Assembly: GCF_040250305.1 (NCBI RefSeq)
Contig: NZ_CP158190.1
Location: 3,814,001-3,878,000 of the forward strand
DNA from: Peribacillus frigoritolerans
GTDB lineage: Bacteria; Bacillota; Bacilli; Bacillales; DSM-1321
DNA length: 64,000 nt
Direction of reading: 5' to 3'
Shown: positions 26,860 through 36,613 of the stretch, in pieces
Numbering within the stretch: the stretch's first letter is position 1
Layout: each line of letters starts with the position of its first letter
Notes under the pieces: generated by a model
The model's database searches: none
What the model saw: the letters and a program-made list of their open reading frames with translations, nothing else
Told to the model about the DNA's origin: nothing
Made by a program: the position numbers and the translations under genes

Positions 26860-27789
26860 ATGAGACATGAAAAGAAGAAGAAAAAGAAACGGACATGGCT
26901 GAAGGTAGTCGGGATAATTGTCCTACTTTTTATATTAGCAGGGGGAGCTTTTGCCTACTCGGTATGGAATTCACTGACTAAAACTGTTGATACGATGCAT
27001 ACACCAATAGACCGTACTACAGATAAACGAACTAAGGACCTCGCACTATCAGATCAGGAGCCATTCTCGATGCTCATGCTCGGTGTCGATGAACGTGATG
27101 GCGACAAAGGCCGTTCAGATACTATGATCGTCTTGACAGTCAATCCACAAAAGAAATCGGTCAAAATGCTAAGCATTCCGCGTGATACACGGACCGAAAT
27201 CGTCGGTCATGGTACACAGGATAAAATCAACCATGCATTTGCCTTCGGCGGCGCAAAAATGTCCATGGATACCGTTGAAAACTTTCTTGATATCCCAATC
27301 GACTATTATATGAAGATCAATATGGAAGGCTTTAAGGATATCGTGGACGCAGTCGGCGGCGTGACCGTGCAAAACGATTTGGACTTCACTTATGAAGGCG
27401 TCCATTTTGCAAAGGGAAGCATTAATCTAAATGGAGAAGATGCGCTTAAATATTCACGAATGAGATATGATGATCCGAATGGTGATTATGGCCGTCAATC
27501 CAGACAACGTTCCATCATCGAGGCTGTCATCAAGGAAGGCGCTAGCCTTTCATCACTGACGAAATACGATGATGTCTTCGATGCATTAAGTAAAAATATC
27601 CAGACGAATTTAACGTTTGATGACATGATGGACATCCAAAAGAACTACAGAGATGCTAGCAAAAGCATAACACAAGCAACCATTCCAGGAAATGGAACGA
27701 AAATCGACGGAGTCTACTATAATATCGTGTCGGATGAAGAAAAAGAAAAGGTCCAATCCGAATTAAAAGAACAATTATCCATCAAATAA
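26860..27789 (+). CDS. LytR-CpsA-Psr family cell-wall polymer ligase (TagU-like)
   Basis: LCP enzymes move undecaprenyl-linked teichoic acid or capsule chains onto peptidoglycan. The 309-residue protein has a very basic cytoplasmic start (RHEKKKKKKRTWLK), one membrane helix (VVGIIVLLFILAGGAFAYSV) and an extracellular LCP domain with MLMLGVDERDGDKGRSDTMI, MLSIPRDTRTEI, the FGGAKMSMDTVENFLDIPID block and GEDALKYSRMRYDDPNGDYGR. The conserved arginines and aspartates are present. It is transcribed alone with its own terminator. It may attach teichoic acid or the polymer made by the locus downstream; the sequence cannot tell which. Confidence 0.93.
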   Translation: MRHEKKKKKKRTWLKVVGIIVLLFILAGGAFAYSVWNSLTKTVDTMHTPIDRTTDKRTKDLALSDQEPFSMLMLGVDERDGDKGRSDTMIVLTVNPQKKSVKMLSIPRDTRTEIVGHGTQDKINHAFAFGGAKMSMDTVENFLDIPIDYYMKINMEGFKDIVDAVGGVTVQNDLDFTYEGVHFAKGSINLNGEDALKYSRMRYDDPNGDYGRQSRQRSIIEAVIKEGASLSSLTKYDDVFDALSKNIQTNLTFDDMMDIQKNYRDASKSITQATIPGNGTKIDGVYYNIVSDEEKEKVQSELKEQLSIK

Positions 27790-27790
27790 G

Positions 27791-27840
27791 AAAAAATGAA
27801 AGAGCTGTCCGGACCCGCATCCCGACAGCTTTTTCATTTT
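27791..27840 (+). terminator. Terminator after LCP gene
   Basis: AAATGAAAGAGCTGTC pairs with GACAGCTTTTTCATTT over a long stem. It lies just after the stop codon. Confidence 0.85.
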
Positions 27841-28066
27841 CCCCGTCCAATATTCTGACAAAAAACGAACTCCAATTGTAGAGATTTGTTGGAATTTTTG
27901 TTGTTTATTAGGCACTAAAAGACGGTATAATCTAATATGAGCTGACAATTCCATCTTCCCCTTGCCCCTATAATCACTTGACACTATCATTCACTGGACC
28001 CAGAATTCCATCAACCGTCATTCATCAACTATAATAAATAATCCTAAACAAAAGGAGTGGATTTAT

Positions 28067-28168
28067 ATGAAAATCAAAGCAGGCAGCTGGGCTATGCTAA
28101 GCAAACAGGACAAAATGTTTATTCTGAAAGCCATCAGTGATCGATCAAGAATGAAATATGTTTCATGA
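28067..28168 (+). CDS. 33-residue peptide, unknown
   Basis: The frame has a textbook AAAAGGAG site seven bases before the ATG and encodes a peptide starting MKIKAGSWAMLSKQDKMFIL and ending RSRMKYVS. No terminator follows directly and the 3' end meets the end of a decayed minus-strand gene. No family is recognised; it may be real or the relic of a longer gene. Confidence 0.4.
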   Translation: MKIKAGSWAMLSKQDKMFILKAISDRSRMKYVS

Positions 28169-28527
28169 GAAGTGGCTCTTTTCGGCAATACATGAGAGCA
28201 ACGCCTCTCCCTTTTCAATAAAACGAACTCGAGCCTGAAAAAGGAGAGGAATCTATTTAAACCGATAATCCCATTACAAACAGCATTCGCCTTTTTCTTT
28301 GATAATATAGCTATCTTGTTCCATATAAACACCCCAATGCGAGAATTGAAGACCTGTGTAACTGGAATTTCATAGGCCGCTTTATGCTGCCCTCCAACCC
28401 TATCCAGAATCCAGTTCTTCACTTTCTTAGTATCGGCCTACAAATCATACTGAAAGGCCTATACTTCCATATTGTAAAATCGCTCGGTAAATGAAAAATC
28501 ATACAAGCCACCCACATAGCGTAGCAT
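28163..28527 (-). pseudogene. Decayed gene of ~120 codons, several stops and a frameshift
   Basis: Reading the minus strand from the ATG at 28527 gives LRYVGGLYDFSFTERFYNME, a TAG two codons later, FQYDL, a second TAG, and then KKVKNWILDRVGGQHKAAYE. Near 28350 the sense switches to the -1 frame: TGLQFSHWGVYMEQDSYIIK, a TAA, WDYRFK, a TAG, then IPLLFQARVRFIEKGEALLS to a TGA at 28163. The text looks like one protein interrupted by four nonsense codons and one shift. I do not recognise the family. The rest of the gap up to VanZ shows nothing. Confidence 0.6.
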
Positions 28528-28595
28528 TCATAAACGACAAAAAAGAAGCATGATGCAGACATGCTCCTTAATTAAATGTATTGAAAATAAGTACT

Positions 28596-29084
28596 TCAGA
28601 TCCGATTACGCCTTCTCCTTCGATAAATGAAAAGAAAACAGAAGATTCCAAGCAAACCGCCAAACGTGTCCAGCATGACATCCTGCCATAAAGGGGTACG
28701 GCCACCGGTTATTTTCTGATGCAATTCATCTGCACTCGCATAAAAAAGGACACATATCAGAGCCCCTGAAAACGAAAGAATAGGATTCCTTACAAAACTT
28801 CGCCAAACACCCAAAGTCAATAAACCAAACACAAAAAAGATAAAAAGATGGGCACCCTTCCGAATGAAAAACTCCACAAAACCACTCACTCCAGCAGTAT
28901 GGGCACTAACCTCAACCCCTCCATACATGAATGATATGCCACTTAGCTTATCATACCAATACGGCGTATTGAACTGCGCCAAAAAAGGGGTAACGCTTTG
29001 CTCCTCATACGTCTGCGAGGAAAAAAAGAAGATCAGCATCGCCCATGAAATGAGAAGGATGGGGAATATGTATTTACTTTTCAT
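28596..29084 (-). CDS. VanZ-like membrane protein
   Basis: The 162-residue protein has four hydrophobic segments and the VanZ-family pattern: ILLISWAMLIFFFSSQ at the N-terminus, FIRKGAHLFIFFVFGLLTLG in the middle and ASADELHQKITGGRTPLWQD before the last helices. VanZ gives low-level teicoplanin resistance in Enterococcus, but most relatives have no known role. The start ATG is preceded by GGAAGGG with rather long spacing. It stands alone. Confidence 0.88.
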   Translation of the reverse strand: MKSKYIFPILLISWAMLIFFFSSQTYEEQSVTPFLAQFNTPYWYDKLSGISFMYGGVEVSAHTAGVSGFVEFFIRKGAHLFIFFVFGLLTLGVWRSFVRNPILSFSGALICVLFYASADELHQKITGGRTPLWQDVMLDTFGGLLGIFCFLFIYRRRRRNRI

Positions 29085-29237
29085 ATTTTGATAAACCCTT
29101 CCCTTTTACCTCTTAGTTCTTTTTATATTGTTCCATAATTTCACTTACAATAAGATCCTGATTAGACTCCCCTATTGTAAAAGTGCCTTTTATTATATCA
29201 AAAAGTCCATTTTAAATTTCCACTCCAATAAAATTGA

Positions 29238-29444
29238 GCGCCATTATGTGATTGGAAAGAACAAGTGCAAATAATTAAAGAGAGTGTCGATTCCGACAAC
29301 AAGAATTTATCAGTCATCGGTATCGGTTCTTTCAGGCCGATTGATTTAAGAGTAAAAAGTATGGCCAAAGTACTTCCTCTTTCATTAATATCGTCTAAAG
29401 GGCTTCTATATAGGCAATTATCATATAGAAACCTTTCTGGCTAA
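29238..29444 (+). pseudogene. Possible coding remnant
   Basis: A 68-codon open stretch with no start codon or ribosome site reads CDWKEQVQIIKESVDSDNKN followed by LSVIGIGSFRPIDLRVKSMA and ends YRNLSG. The composition looks like protein rather than random frame. The remainder of the 455-bp gap between VanZ and manA shows nothing recognisable. Confidence 0.25.
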
Positions 29445-29539
29445 ATGATTCCTAAAAGGATTATTGTGGGTATGTTGGTTAAAATAACTTTTATTGTTTG
29501 CCAAGAAAGTATGAAGTACTAGACCTCAAGTGGCGTTTT

Positions 29540-30490
29540 TTAGACATAACTTGTTATCAATTCCATTTTACCTGATGCGACTAGTTCCTTCACTTCACGT
29601 GTAATAATAAAGTGATCACCTTTTTTCACCTCAAACATATCACTATCGGTAAGGATCCTTCCGCTCCCTTCAATTATACTTAGTAGTTGAAAGGAATCAC
29701 GTATTACTACTTGATAATTAGATCCTGAAATTTTATGATGAATCACGGTGAAATCAGGGACTTCAATAAGTAGCGTTTTTTCACCACTGATTACTATTTC
29801 TTTTACCGTGTTAATGGGATCTGGCGAATCAGGAACAGTTGTTACCTGAAGTGCCTTTTCAAGATGAAGTTCTCGCTTTTTCCCTATAGAGTCGACTCTG
29901 TCATAGTCGTATACACGATAAGTTGTGTCCGATGATTGTTGGGTTTCTAAAATCACTATGCCCTTCCCGATTGCATGTACTTTACCACTTTTCACGAAAA
30001 TGAAATCGCCTCGCTTTACGGGTTGTCTTTGGAGGAGCTCGTCCCATTTCCCTTCTGAAGTCAGGCTTTTCATTTCTTCTTTTGTTTGAGCTTTGTGGCC
30101 AAGAATTATTTCTGCATTTGGCTCTGCATCAAGTACATACCAACATTCAGTTTTTCCGTAAGACTCACCTTCCAGGTCAAATGCTTGTTGATCATTTGGA
30201 TGAACTTGAACGGATAAATCATCGTTAGCATCGAGTATCTTAACAAGCAGTGGAAATGCATCCATTTCGTAGTTTCCAAATAGCCTGTCCCGATGATCAC
30301 GCCATAGTTCAGATAGATGTTTACCGGTAAATTCCCCCTCTTCTATGATGCTATCTCCGTGTTGATGTGCAGATATTCCCCAACATTCACCTATTAGTCC
30401 ATCAGGGATTTGATAGAAAAAGTCTGTCTCCAACTTACGGCCTCCCCAAATTCTTTCTTGAAAGATCGGTTTAAGTTTTAAAATCGACAT
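29540..30490 (-). CDS. manA: Mannose-6-phosphate isomerase, class I
   Basis: ManA interconverts fructose-6-phosphate and mannose-6-phosphate, here probably to feed GDP-mannose synthesis for the polysaccharide. The 316-residue length is that of Bacillus type I isomerases. Visible motifs are PIFQERIWGGRKLE, the zinc-site segments VQVHPND and GKTECWYVLD, and KSGKVHAIGKGIVILETQQS with the last histidine. GGAG precedes the ATG by ten bases. It is the last gene of the locus, after a 434-bp gap from the polymerase gene. Confidence 0.95.
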   Translation of the reverse strand: MSILKLKPIFQERIWGGRKLETDFFYQIPDGLIGECWGISAHQHGDSIIEEGEFTGKHLSELWRDHRDRLFGNYEMDAFPLLVKILDANDDLSVQVHPNDQQAFDLEGESYGKTECWYVLDAEPNAEIILGHKAQTKEEMKSLTSEGKWDELLQRQPVKRGDFIFVKSGKVHAIGKGIVILETQQSSDTTYRVYDYDRVDSIGKKRELHLEKALQVTTVPDSPDPINTVKEIVISGEKTLLIEVPDFTVIHHKISGSNYQVVIRDSFQLLSIIEGSGRILTDSDMFEVKKGDHFIITREVKELVASGKMELITSYV

Positions 30491-30924
30491 GGTTTCACTT
30501 CTCCTATTCTGTTAAAATCTGGGTAATTCGAAAAAGGAAGACTGATGGCTACCAGTCTGTCTAAAAAGCAGTCATCCATTGTCGCTAAGCAGAAAAGTTA
30601 CGAAAATATTCGTCTCCTTCAACATTTTCTGGAACCACAATCATAAAAATTGGCTTAACAGGATTGCTTTTTATTAGCTTTACCACACTTTACTTTCTGT
30701 TTTCTTTGCTAAGACGTTGATTAGTATAAAAACTGCTTATATATTTTTCTCTTACCTCGTAAGGGAAATTATAACTAAACCTAAAGAGTTAATACAGATG
30801 AAAGGATAGATATTGAATGCATTACCTCAAATTAATGCACTAGAATTCAGTACTCACCAACAGTTTTTGCTACTTCATTTCAGTGACTTATTGCGTGAAC
30901 CATAAACAATTAAAACACCACAAT
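30491..30924. other. Gap between polymerase gene and manA
   Basis: No intact gene of normal size is seen. Two short plus-strand frames look somewhat protein-like: 30545-30646 (33 codons, starts MATSLSKKQSSIVAK, with GGAAG before the ATG) and 30813-30905 (TTG start, LNALPQINALEFSTHQQFLL). Both may be remnants. No terminator is obvious between the two genes. Confidence 0.3.
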
Positions 30925-32286
30925 TCAAGGCTTCTTTTCCTTGTTTTTTGTAAAAAGGATTAACCCTGTAATCATAAAAAGTAGTGTGGAAATTCTATAA
31001 TTATGAAGAAAATAGTTATCAAACATCCCCTGAAATAACACAGTAGCATAGGAACCAATTAAAGCTATATAGATTGGATTTTTTGTATTAACATACCTTT
31101 TCACAGATATGAATAACACTCCAAACATGAGTAACGCTAGTGAAAAAACACCCAAAATCCCACTCCAAGACCAAACTATTAGAAAATTATTATGTGGAGG
31201 TAGTTTACTCAAACTTTCGCCCATTTGAAATGATATTTGTTCCCACCCACCATAACCCAATCCAAAAATTGGATGAATGTGTGATAATGCAAATCTCCAT
31301 ATCTCCATTCTAGGGTCAGATTGTATTGCATTTATGCTTAATCTATCGACAACATTACTAAAAAGACCGGTGTTAGCAAAAATAATGCCTAATAGTAAAA
31401 CAGGAAAACTTAGCAATATAATTCTAACCCAAGTTTTCTTCTTTTTAATGTTTATTAGTATTAATATTAAAATAGTGAAAGCGATAGCACCTATTCCAGC
31501 TCGTGAATTTGTACTGATTAAAGCCAAAAAGTAAATAATGATTATAACATTATAATACCTTCTTGTACTCTTAAGCCTTAAAGATATTGAAGTCCAAAAT
31601 AACATCCCAAAAAATACTGCGGCTACATTTGTATTCACAAAAAAGGTACCTGCTTTCCTTGGGTCTAATATGTTGTTATAACCTTCTCCAAACAAAACCG
31701 ATAAAGCACCAGAATCTATAAATAAACTAGCTAAAGAGCTTTGCAAGAAACTAATTTCTAAGTCTGGAAGAAGCAAAAAAATTACATTTAGAACACCAAT
31801 AGGCAAACCTAATAGGATGATATTTTTTAATATTATTTCCACCGAGTAATTGTTCGCTATTTGCTGCCCTACAAGTATAGTCATAAATGCAATGAAATTC
31901 AAAAGAGTTAGATGTATTCCTAACCGTATATCAGGAGCGTATAGTAACCCAGCACTTATACCTAAAAAATATAAAATGAAAATCCATGTTGCCTTTTGTT
32001 TTATATGAGTTTTAAAAGAAAAAATAAAAGAAAGACAACCCAAAAAGACCAAAAGGGCATAGCATACATTAAAGTTAGCACTACCAAACGGGATGAAAAT
32101 TAAATACAAACAAAAAAATGGAATAGTATATAAATACAATAGTTTTTGATTCACAAAAAAATAAACTAGAAAGACCAATGACACTAAAATAATTGGATGA
32201 TACACAGATGCTCCTATTGCGTACAATAAGCCAATTATGCATAGTATTATTTCTCTATAGTTGCTTAAACCTATCTTATTGACCAT
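30925..32286 (-). CDS. O-antigen ligase / Wzy-type polysaccharide polymerase
   Basis: The 453-residue protein has about eleven membrane helices and one large outside loop before the C-terminal third, the layout of the O-antigen ligase/polymerase (Wzy) family. The segment RMEIWRFALSHIHPIFGLGYGGW and the following PPHNNFLIVWSWSGILG resemble the conserved FGxGxGxF...HNxxL region of the family. In a Wzx/Wzy system it would join repeat units outside the membrane. It is the only polymerase candidate in the locus. Base composition is clearly AT-rich. Confidence 0.82.
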   Translation of the reverse strand: MVNKIGLSNYREIILCIIGLLYAIGASVYHPIILVSLVFLVYFFVNQKLLYLYTIPFFCLYLIFIPFGSANFNVCYALLVFLGCLSFIFSFKTHIKQKATWIFILYFLGISAGLLYAPDIRLGIHLTLLNFIAFMTILVGQQIANNYSVEIILKNIILLGLPIGVLNVIFLLLPDLEISFLQSSLASLFIDSGALSVLFGEGYNNILDPRKAGTFFVNTNVAAVFFGMLFWTSISLRLKSTRRYYNVIIIIYFLALISTNSRAGIGAIAFTILILILINIKKKKTWVRIILLSFPVLLLGIIFANTGLFSNVVDRLSINAIQSDPRMEIWRFALSHIHPIFGLGYGGWEQISFQMGESLSKLPPHNNFLIVWSWSGILGVFSLALLMFGVLFISVKRYVNTKNPIYIALIGSYATVLFQGMFDNYFLHNYRISTLLFMITGLILFTKNKEKKP

Positions 32287-32899
32287 GAAATTTTTACACC
32301 TTTCAAGTTTATATAGTTCTATTCTACCATAAAATTAAATCAGGAATATTAGTAGCTTCAAACTTTGTAAAACATAATCATTTAAATAAACTTATATTCT
32401 GCGATTAGCTATCTTATATCTAATAGTCTCACGGTTAATTAGTCTCTAGCGGTAAATTAATCATATTTTTTTCAATCTAAAACTCATTACATCTGAAAAC
32501 CAAGCAATTACTATGCCAAAAATTTTCACGTAATATATTTGTTCTCCTAAAAAAGAGTTAACAAGGGCGTCGTTGATCTAATCTTTTGTTCAAAGTAAAA
32601 GATAAAACTGTGTTATATTACATGAGAGATTTACTTATCTGAATTGTTTCCGAATAGACTTAAGCATTGATGTAAAGAGATTTACTTGTTCTTTATTTAT
32701 GTATTTATTATATTTTACAATCAAATCCTGAGTTTTTTGACCTCCTTATAGTAAGAACTCTAATCGAAAAAAATTGCAATGCATTAACCACTCCAACTTT
32801 ATAAAGTGAAGAATTTCAAACCGTTTTTTTTATATATTTTGGCACAAATAAAGAGATTCAAAGGGCTACCATTTCAATTCTAGAAATATCTTATTTCAA
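32287..32899. other. AT-rich gap without recognisable gene
   Basis: The 613-bp stretch between the polymerase gene and the small gene at 32900 has no open frame with a ribosome site and no clear terminator. It is very AT-rich and may be the decayed remains of a gene. Confidence 0.3.
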
Positions 32900-33124
32900 C
32901 TATTTTTTATAGATTGTTAATTCGAGTAAACTTTCTCTTTTAACTACATTTCTTCCACTTAATTTCTCCCATAAAGAACATCTTGTACCTAAAAGTATAG
33001 CATTATCATCATTGTATCTATTAGAAATTTTCATTGACTTGCATTTTATTACTCTAATCATCGAGGACAGTTTTTTTATACTTATAATCCCTTTATATAA
33101 GAGTAGTATGTTTTTGAAAATCAT
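32900..33124 (-). CDS. 74-residue protein, possibly truncated
   Basis: The frame begins MIFKNILLLYKGIISIKKLS, and its ATG overlaps the TGA of the glycoside hydrolase gene as ATGA, which suggests coupled translation. The C-terminal half contains RYNDDNAILLGTRCSLWEKL. No family is recognised; length and the empty 600 bp after it suggest the start of a longer gene that was lost. No good ribosome site of its own is seen. Confidence 0.4.
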   Translation of the reverse strand: MIFKNILLLYKGIISIKKLSSMIRVIKCKSMKISNRYNDDNAILLGTRCSLWEKLSGRNVVKRESLLELTIYKK

Positions 33125-34422
33125 CTTATAATTATATACTTTGGGCTATTAGTTAACTCTAAATTTATTGAAGCCCCACCCTGTACTTTTCCAATTTCCT
33201 CACCGTATAATGAAAATATTCGGCCTTTATTAAAATTGAACGGAGTATCTACACGGTGTGTATTTTCTGAAGTCCAAAAGACAATTGTTTTTTCATTCTT
33301 TTTATTTGTAAAAATTAGAATGTAATCATTTGGATTACCTATTTCAATTCTTTTATTTAAATTAAAGCCATTTAAAATATAATTCATAGTATTAATAGCC
33401 ATATATGATTTTTTAGGAACTTTGGAATCATTTTGTCTTAATCCAAAATGATGTTCTCCATTACGAGGATCAGTACCATCATTTTTCCAGTCATACCAAA
33501 TGCTTATAGGAATATCGGATAGTAGATTAATTAGAAACATCCTAACCAAATAATTTGCTTGAGAATCTTCATTTAAATTAAGTCCATCCAACCACTCAAC
33601 TGTTGGGTATCCCCATTCACCTGAAAATATAGGTATATCTCTATCGGTATATATACTCATCATATTTCTCAGATTTTTATAATCATTAGCAACGGTTTCT
33701 GGATTTTGTGTTCTGTAGGGATGAACAGACAAAGCATCGATATAATCTAGTATTCCTTTTTTAAATATTTCTTCTAACCATAGTAGAGACTCACCCTCTA
33801 ATCTTGCCAAGGCTGGAGCCACTACAACTCCACTTGGATCATTCTCTTTTATAGTCTTTGAAACTCTTTTCAATAGAGAAGAATATTCTTTAATGTTAGG
33901 TTTAGGCTCCCAAAAACTCCCATTAGGTTCATTCCAGATTTCCCAAATTATTTCTTTATCCTTGTATCTTGATGTTACTTCGCTTACATACCTAACAAAG
34001 GCATCTTGTCCTTTCTTTGTTACAATTGATTTGTTTTCCTCATATAATCGATTGCTGTAATTCAAAATATAGTATGGCCGTATGTTATTGCTAACTAATG
34101 CATTAGTTAATTCATCGTATCCTCTATCCTCAAAATCAAATACTCCTGGCTCTTTTTCTATACTCTCCCATGTAATATCTTGCCTTACTACTTTAAAACC
34201 AGCATCTTTTATTAAATTTATATCTATTGAATTTCCTGTAAGGTGAGTATTAACACCAAAGCCATTAGGAATTGTGCGAGAAAATTTATTTTTATTCTTA
34301 TCTTTATCTTTATCTTTTTTCTGTTCTACAATTTTAAAGCATAAAAGATTAACTAAAAGTAGCAATGTAATTATTATAAACACATTTCTTTTGTTGAACT
34401 TAAAATAATTGCTTTTTTGCAT
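33121..34422 (-). CDS. Membrane-anchored glycoside hydrolase (GH39/PslG-like)
   Basis: The 433-residue protein has an N-terminal signal anchor (VFIIITLLLLVNLLCF) and a TIM-barrel glycosidase of clan GH-A. FGVNTHLTGNSIDINLIKDA opens the barrel; the acid/base glutamate is expected in IIWEIWNEPNGSFW and the nucleophile in PIFSGEWGYPT. This resembles PslG, the GH39-type enzyme of the Pseudomonas Psl locus, which cuts its own exopolysaccharide. Placed in a polysaccharide operon, it probably trims or edits the polymer at the outer face of the membrane. Family number is inferred from pattern. GAGGTG precedes the ATG. Confidence 0.82.
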   Translation of the reverse strand: MQKSNYFKFNKRNVFIIITLLLLVNLLCFKIVEQKKDKDKDKNKNKFSRTIPNGFGVNTHLTGNSIDINLIKDAGFKVVRQDITWESIEKEPGVFDFEDRGYDELTNALVSNNIRPYYILNYSNRLYEENKSIVTKKGQDAFVRYVSEVTSRYKDKEIIWEIWNEPNGSFWEPKPNIKEYSSLLKRVSKTIKENDPSGVVVAPALARLEGESLLWLEEIFKKGILDYIDALSVHPYRTQNPETVANDYKNLRNMMSIYTDRDIPIFSGEWGYPTVEWLDGLNLNEDSQANYLVRMFLINLLSDIPISIWYDWKNDGTDPRNGEHHFGLRQNDSKVPKKSYMAINTMNYILNGFNLNKRIEIGNPNDYILIFTNKKNEKTIVFWTSENTHRVDTPFNFNKGRIFSLYGEEIGKVQGGASINLELTNSPKYIIIR

Positions 34423-35232
34423 TTTTTCACCTCATCCTTTTGTTTATTCATTATTTTCGTTTTTTGGATTAAATCAATTTTTTCAGCAACTTCAAAAGAC
34501 CATTCATTCGAATATTTCAATTATATATGATCTTCTAATGTGATGAGACTATAAAAGATATTAACACCCTTAAATTTTCCAATATATACCTTATAGATTT
34601 CCAACGTGTACTTATTGTCCCATTCATACCAAATGGTTCTGATTCAAGTACATGACGTATTCTTACTACATCACTTCATTGATTTTACGATGTACATAGC
34701 GGATTTTTGTTTTCTTTCAAAGAAGAATAATGACCTCTTCTGTGCGACCGTACTTCTTTAACAGCTTTTGTTAACCTGCGAAACAGTTCAATCATGCTAC
34801 AAGAGAGGTAATATGGCTTTTAGGTATATTTTCATCGGATTTTCTCCACCACTTGCAATTCCATGAACTTTACCAAAATTCATTCTTCATTTTCAAATGA
34901 AATTTTGAGCTTAGATTCACTTTGAATTCTAAGAATATTGTATTGGTAAGTATTCTGTTGAATTAAACTAAACCGTGAGTATTGTTAGCACTAACTATCT
35001 CATACAGACCTCAATTTCAATTTATGCTAAATCCCGTTTTTTCCTTTACCTCTTTTGTCCTTTTTTCACGCTCATTTTTCTTTCACGACTGGCCATTGTT
35101 TCCCTTGAATATACGTTTTTCCAATACTAAAACCACCTCCGATTTAAGTGCTTTTATTAATTCACACTATTTCCGAAGGTGTTTTATTATCTCAAATATT
35201 GGGTTAGCCTTCTATGCTCTTTCTTAATATAA
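34423..35232. other. 810-bp gap with probable decayed coding sequence
   Basis: No intact gene is found. On the minus strand a stretch around 34540-34660 reads VRIRHVLESEPFGMNGTIST and RWKSIRYILENLRVLISF before a stop, and frames further upstream have several stops, so this may be the wreck of a gene. An open plus-strand frame at 34982-35227 has no ribosome site and is probably chance. Confidence 0.35.
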
Positions 35233-36612
35233 TTATGCTTTTTTTACACTTAACACATGCTCTACGATTTCTTCCCAAGTCATAAATATACGAACAATAT
35301 CCTCTTCAATTAATTGTGATCCTGTTTGAACTTCAATGATTTCTAAATCAGTTGTCGCTTTAATAGCATGTTTATCTCCAGATTGGATCAAAAGTACATC
35401 ACCAGGTTTCACTTTACGAAGCTCATCATTTAAAATAAATTCTCCATCACCTTTAATTATTGTCCATACTTCATCGCGATAATCGTGTAATTGATAGCTT
35501 AAGTTTTTACCTGCATTTACGCCAATGCGTTTTGTCAAAACTTCTTTACCTTTTTCAAACTTCGTATAATCTAATACTCTATACCAGCCCCAACGGCGTT
35601 CTTCATACATAGGGCGATTATCAAATTCGCCAATCATCTCTTTAATACGTGGGCTAGCTTCTTTATCAGAAACTAAAATTCCGTCTGGACTAGCTGCAAC
35701 AATTAAATTAGAAACACCTAGTACCGTGATTGGAACATCTAATTCATTAATTAAGTGAACATTTTCACTATCTTGACTAATAACACCTTTACCAATTTGG
35801 CTTGTTGCCATTTCTTCGGTTAGAGTATTCCATGTCCCTAAGTCTTTCCAATAGCCATCATAAGGAAGAACTACAATGTTTTCTGTCTTTTCAACAACCT
35901 CATAGTCAAAACTAATATTCGGAAGTTTCTCATATTGTTTTAATAACTCATCATATTCAGTTGGTAGCCCTTTTTCTTCTAGAATTGAAATAACGTAGCC
36001 TAATTTAAATGCAAAAACACCACAATTCCACAATGCACCTTCTTCAATTAGGGTTACTGCTTTATCTTCAGATGGTTTCTCTGTGAAACGACTTACTTTA
36101 CTATATTCATTACTATTTTCTTCATTAGTAGGTACAATGTATCCATATTTAGATGATGGATATGTAGGATTTACACCTATTAAAGCAATTTGAGCATAGC
36201 TATCTTGTACAACTTGTTCTAAATCTTTTATTCTATCGAAGAATTCATTATCTACATAAGGATCCACAGGTAAAATAGCTACTACTTCACTTAGGTTAGC
36301 ACCTTGAAAACTATAAATGTAAGATGCAGCTAATGCAATTGCAGGAAAAGTATCTCTTCGACAAGGTTCAATAATTAAGCCAGCTTGATTATTAAGCTGG
36401 CTTTTAATCGCATCTACTTGCGATTTTCCCGTTGCAATAACAGTTGAGTCTGCTAGACCAACTTTACTAATTTGGTTCCAAACACGCTGTACCATAGATT
36501 GTAAATTTTGTTCTTTATCTTCTAACACTTTCAAAAATTGTTTTGAACGAGAATCATTTGAAAGTGGCCACAATCGCTTTCCTGATCCACCAGATAATAA
36601 TACTAACTTCAT
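35233..36612 (-). CDS. manC: Mannose-1-phosphate guanylyltransferase / M6P isomerase (ManC)
   Basis: ManC makes GDP-mannose from mannose-1-phosphate and GTP. The 459-residue protein has the nucleotidyltransferase start MKLVLLSGGSGKRLWPLSN, the sugar-site motif FTEKPSEDKA, and a C-terminal cupin domain with WGWYRVLDYTKFEKGKEVLT and DRYR-type HDYRDEVWTIIKGDGEF. Two-domain enzymes of this type can also isomerise fructose-6-phosphate. The ATG at 36612 follows GAGG; its start is one base past the stop of the preceding glycosyltransferase. No phosphomannomutase gene is in the window, so that step must come from elsewhere. Confidence 0.95.
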   Translation of the reverse strand: MKLVLLSGGSGKRLWPLSNDSRSKQFLKVLEDKEQNLQSMVQRVWNQISKVGLADSTVIATGKSQVDAIKSQLNNQAGLIIEPCRRDTFPAIALAASYIYSFQGANLSEVVAILPVDPYVDNEFFDRIKDLEQVVQDSYAQIALIGVNPTYPSSKYGYIVPTNEENSNEYSKVSRFTEKPSEDKAVTLIEEGALWNCGVFAFKLGYVISILEEKGLPTEYDELLKQYEKLPNISFDYEVVEKTENIVVLPYDGYWKDLGTWNTLTEEMATSQIGKGVISQDSENVHLINELDVPITVLGVSNLIVAASPDGILVSDKEASPRIKEMIGEFDNRPMYEERRWGWYRVLDYTKFEKGKEVLTKRIGVNAGKNLSYQLHDYRDEVWTIIKGDGEFILNDELRKVKPGDVLLIQSGDKHAIKATTDLEIIEVQTGSQLIEEDIVRIFMTWEEIVEHVLSVKKA

Positions 36613-36613
36613 T

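Noticed and set aside
26860..27789. Assigning the LCP enzyme to the exopolysaccharide locus
   Set aside because: It has its own transcription unit 2-3 kb before the locus and opposite direction; LCP proteins for teichoic acid look the same, so no specific link can be claimed.
32900..33124. Acetyltransferase (hexapeptide) identity for the 74-residue protein
   Set aside because: The text around LLGTRCSLWEKL hints at it, but no repeated hexapeptide pattern is visible.
34982..35227. 81-codon plus-strand frame
   Set aside because: No ribosome site, opposite to the operon, Phe/Ser-rich text typical of chance frames in AT-rich DNA.
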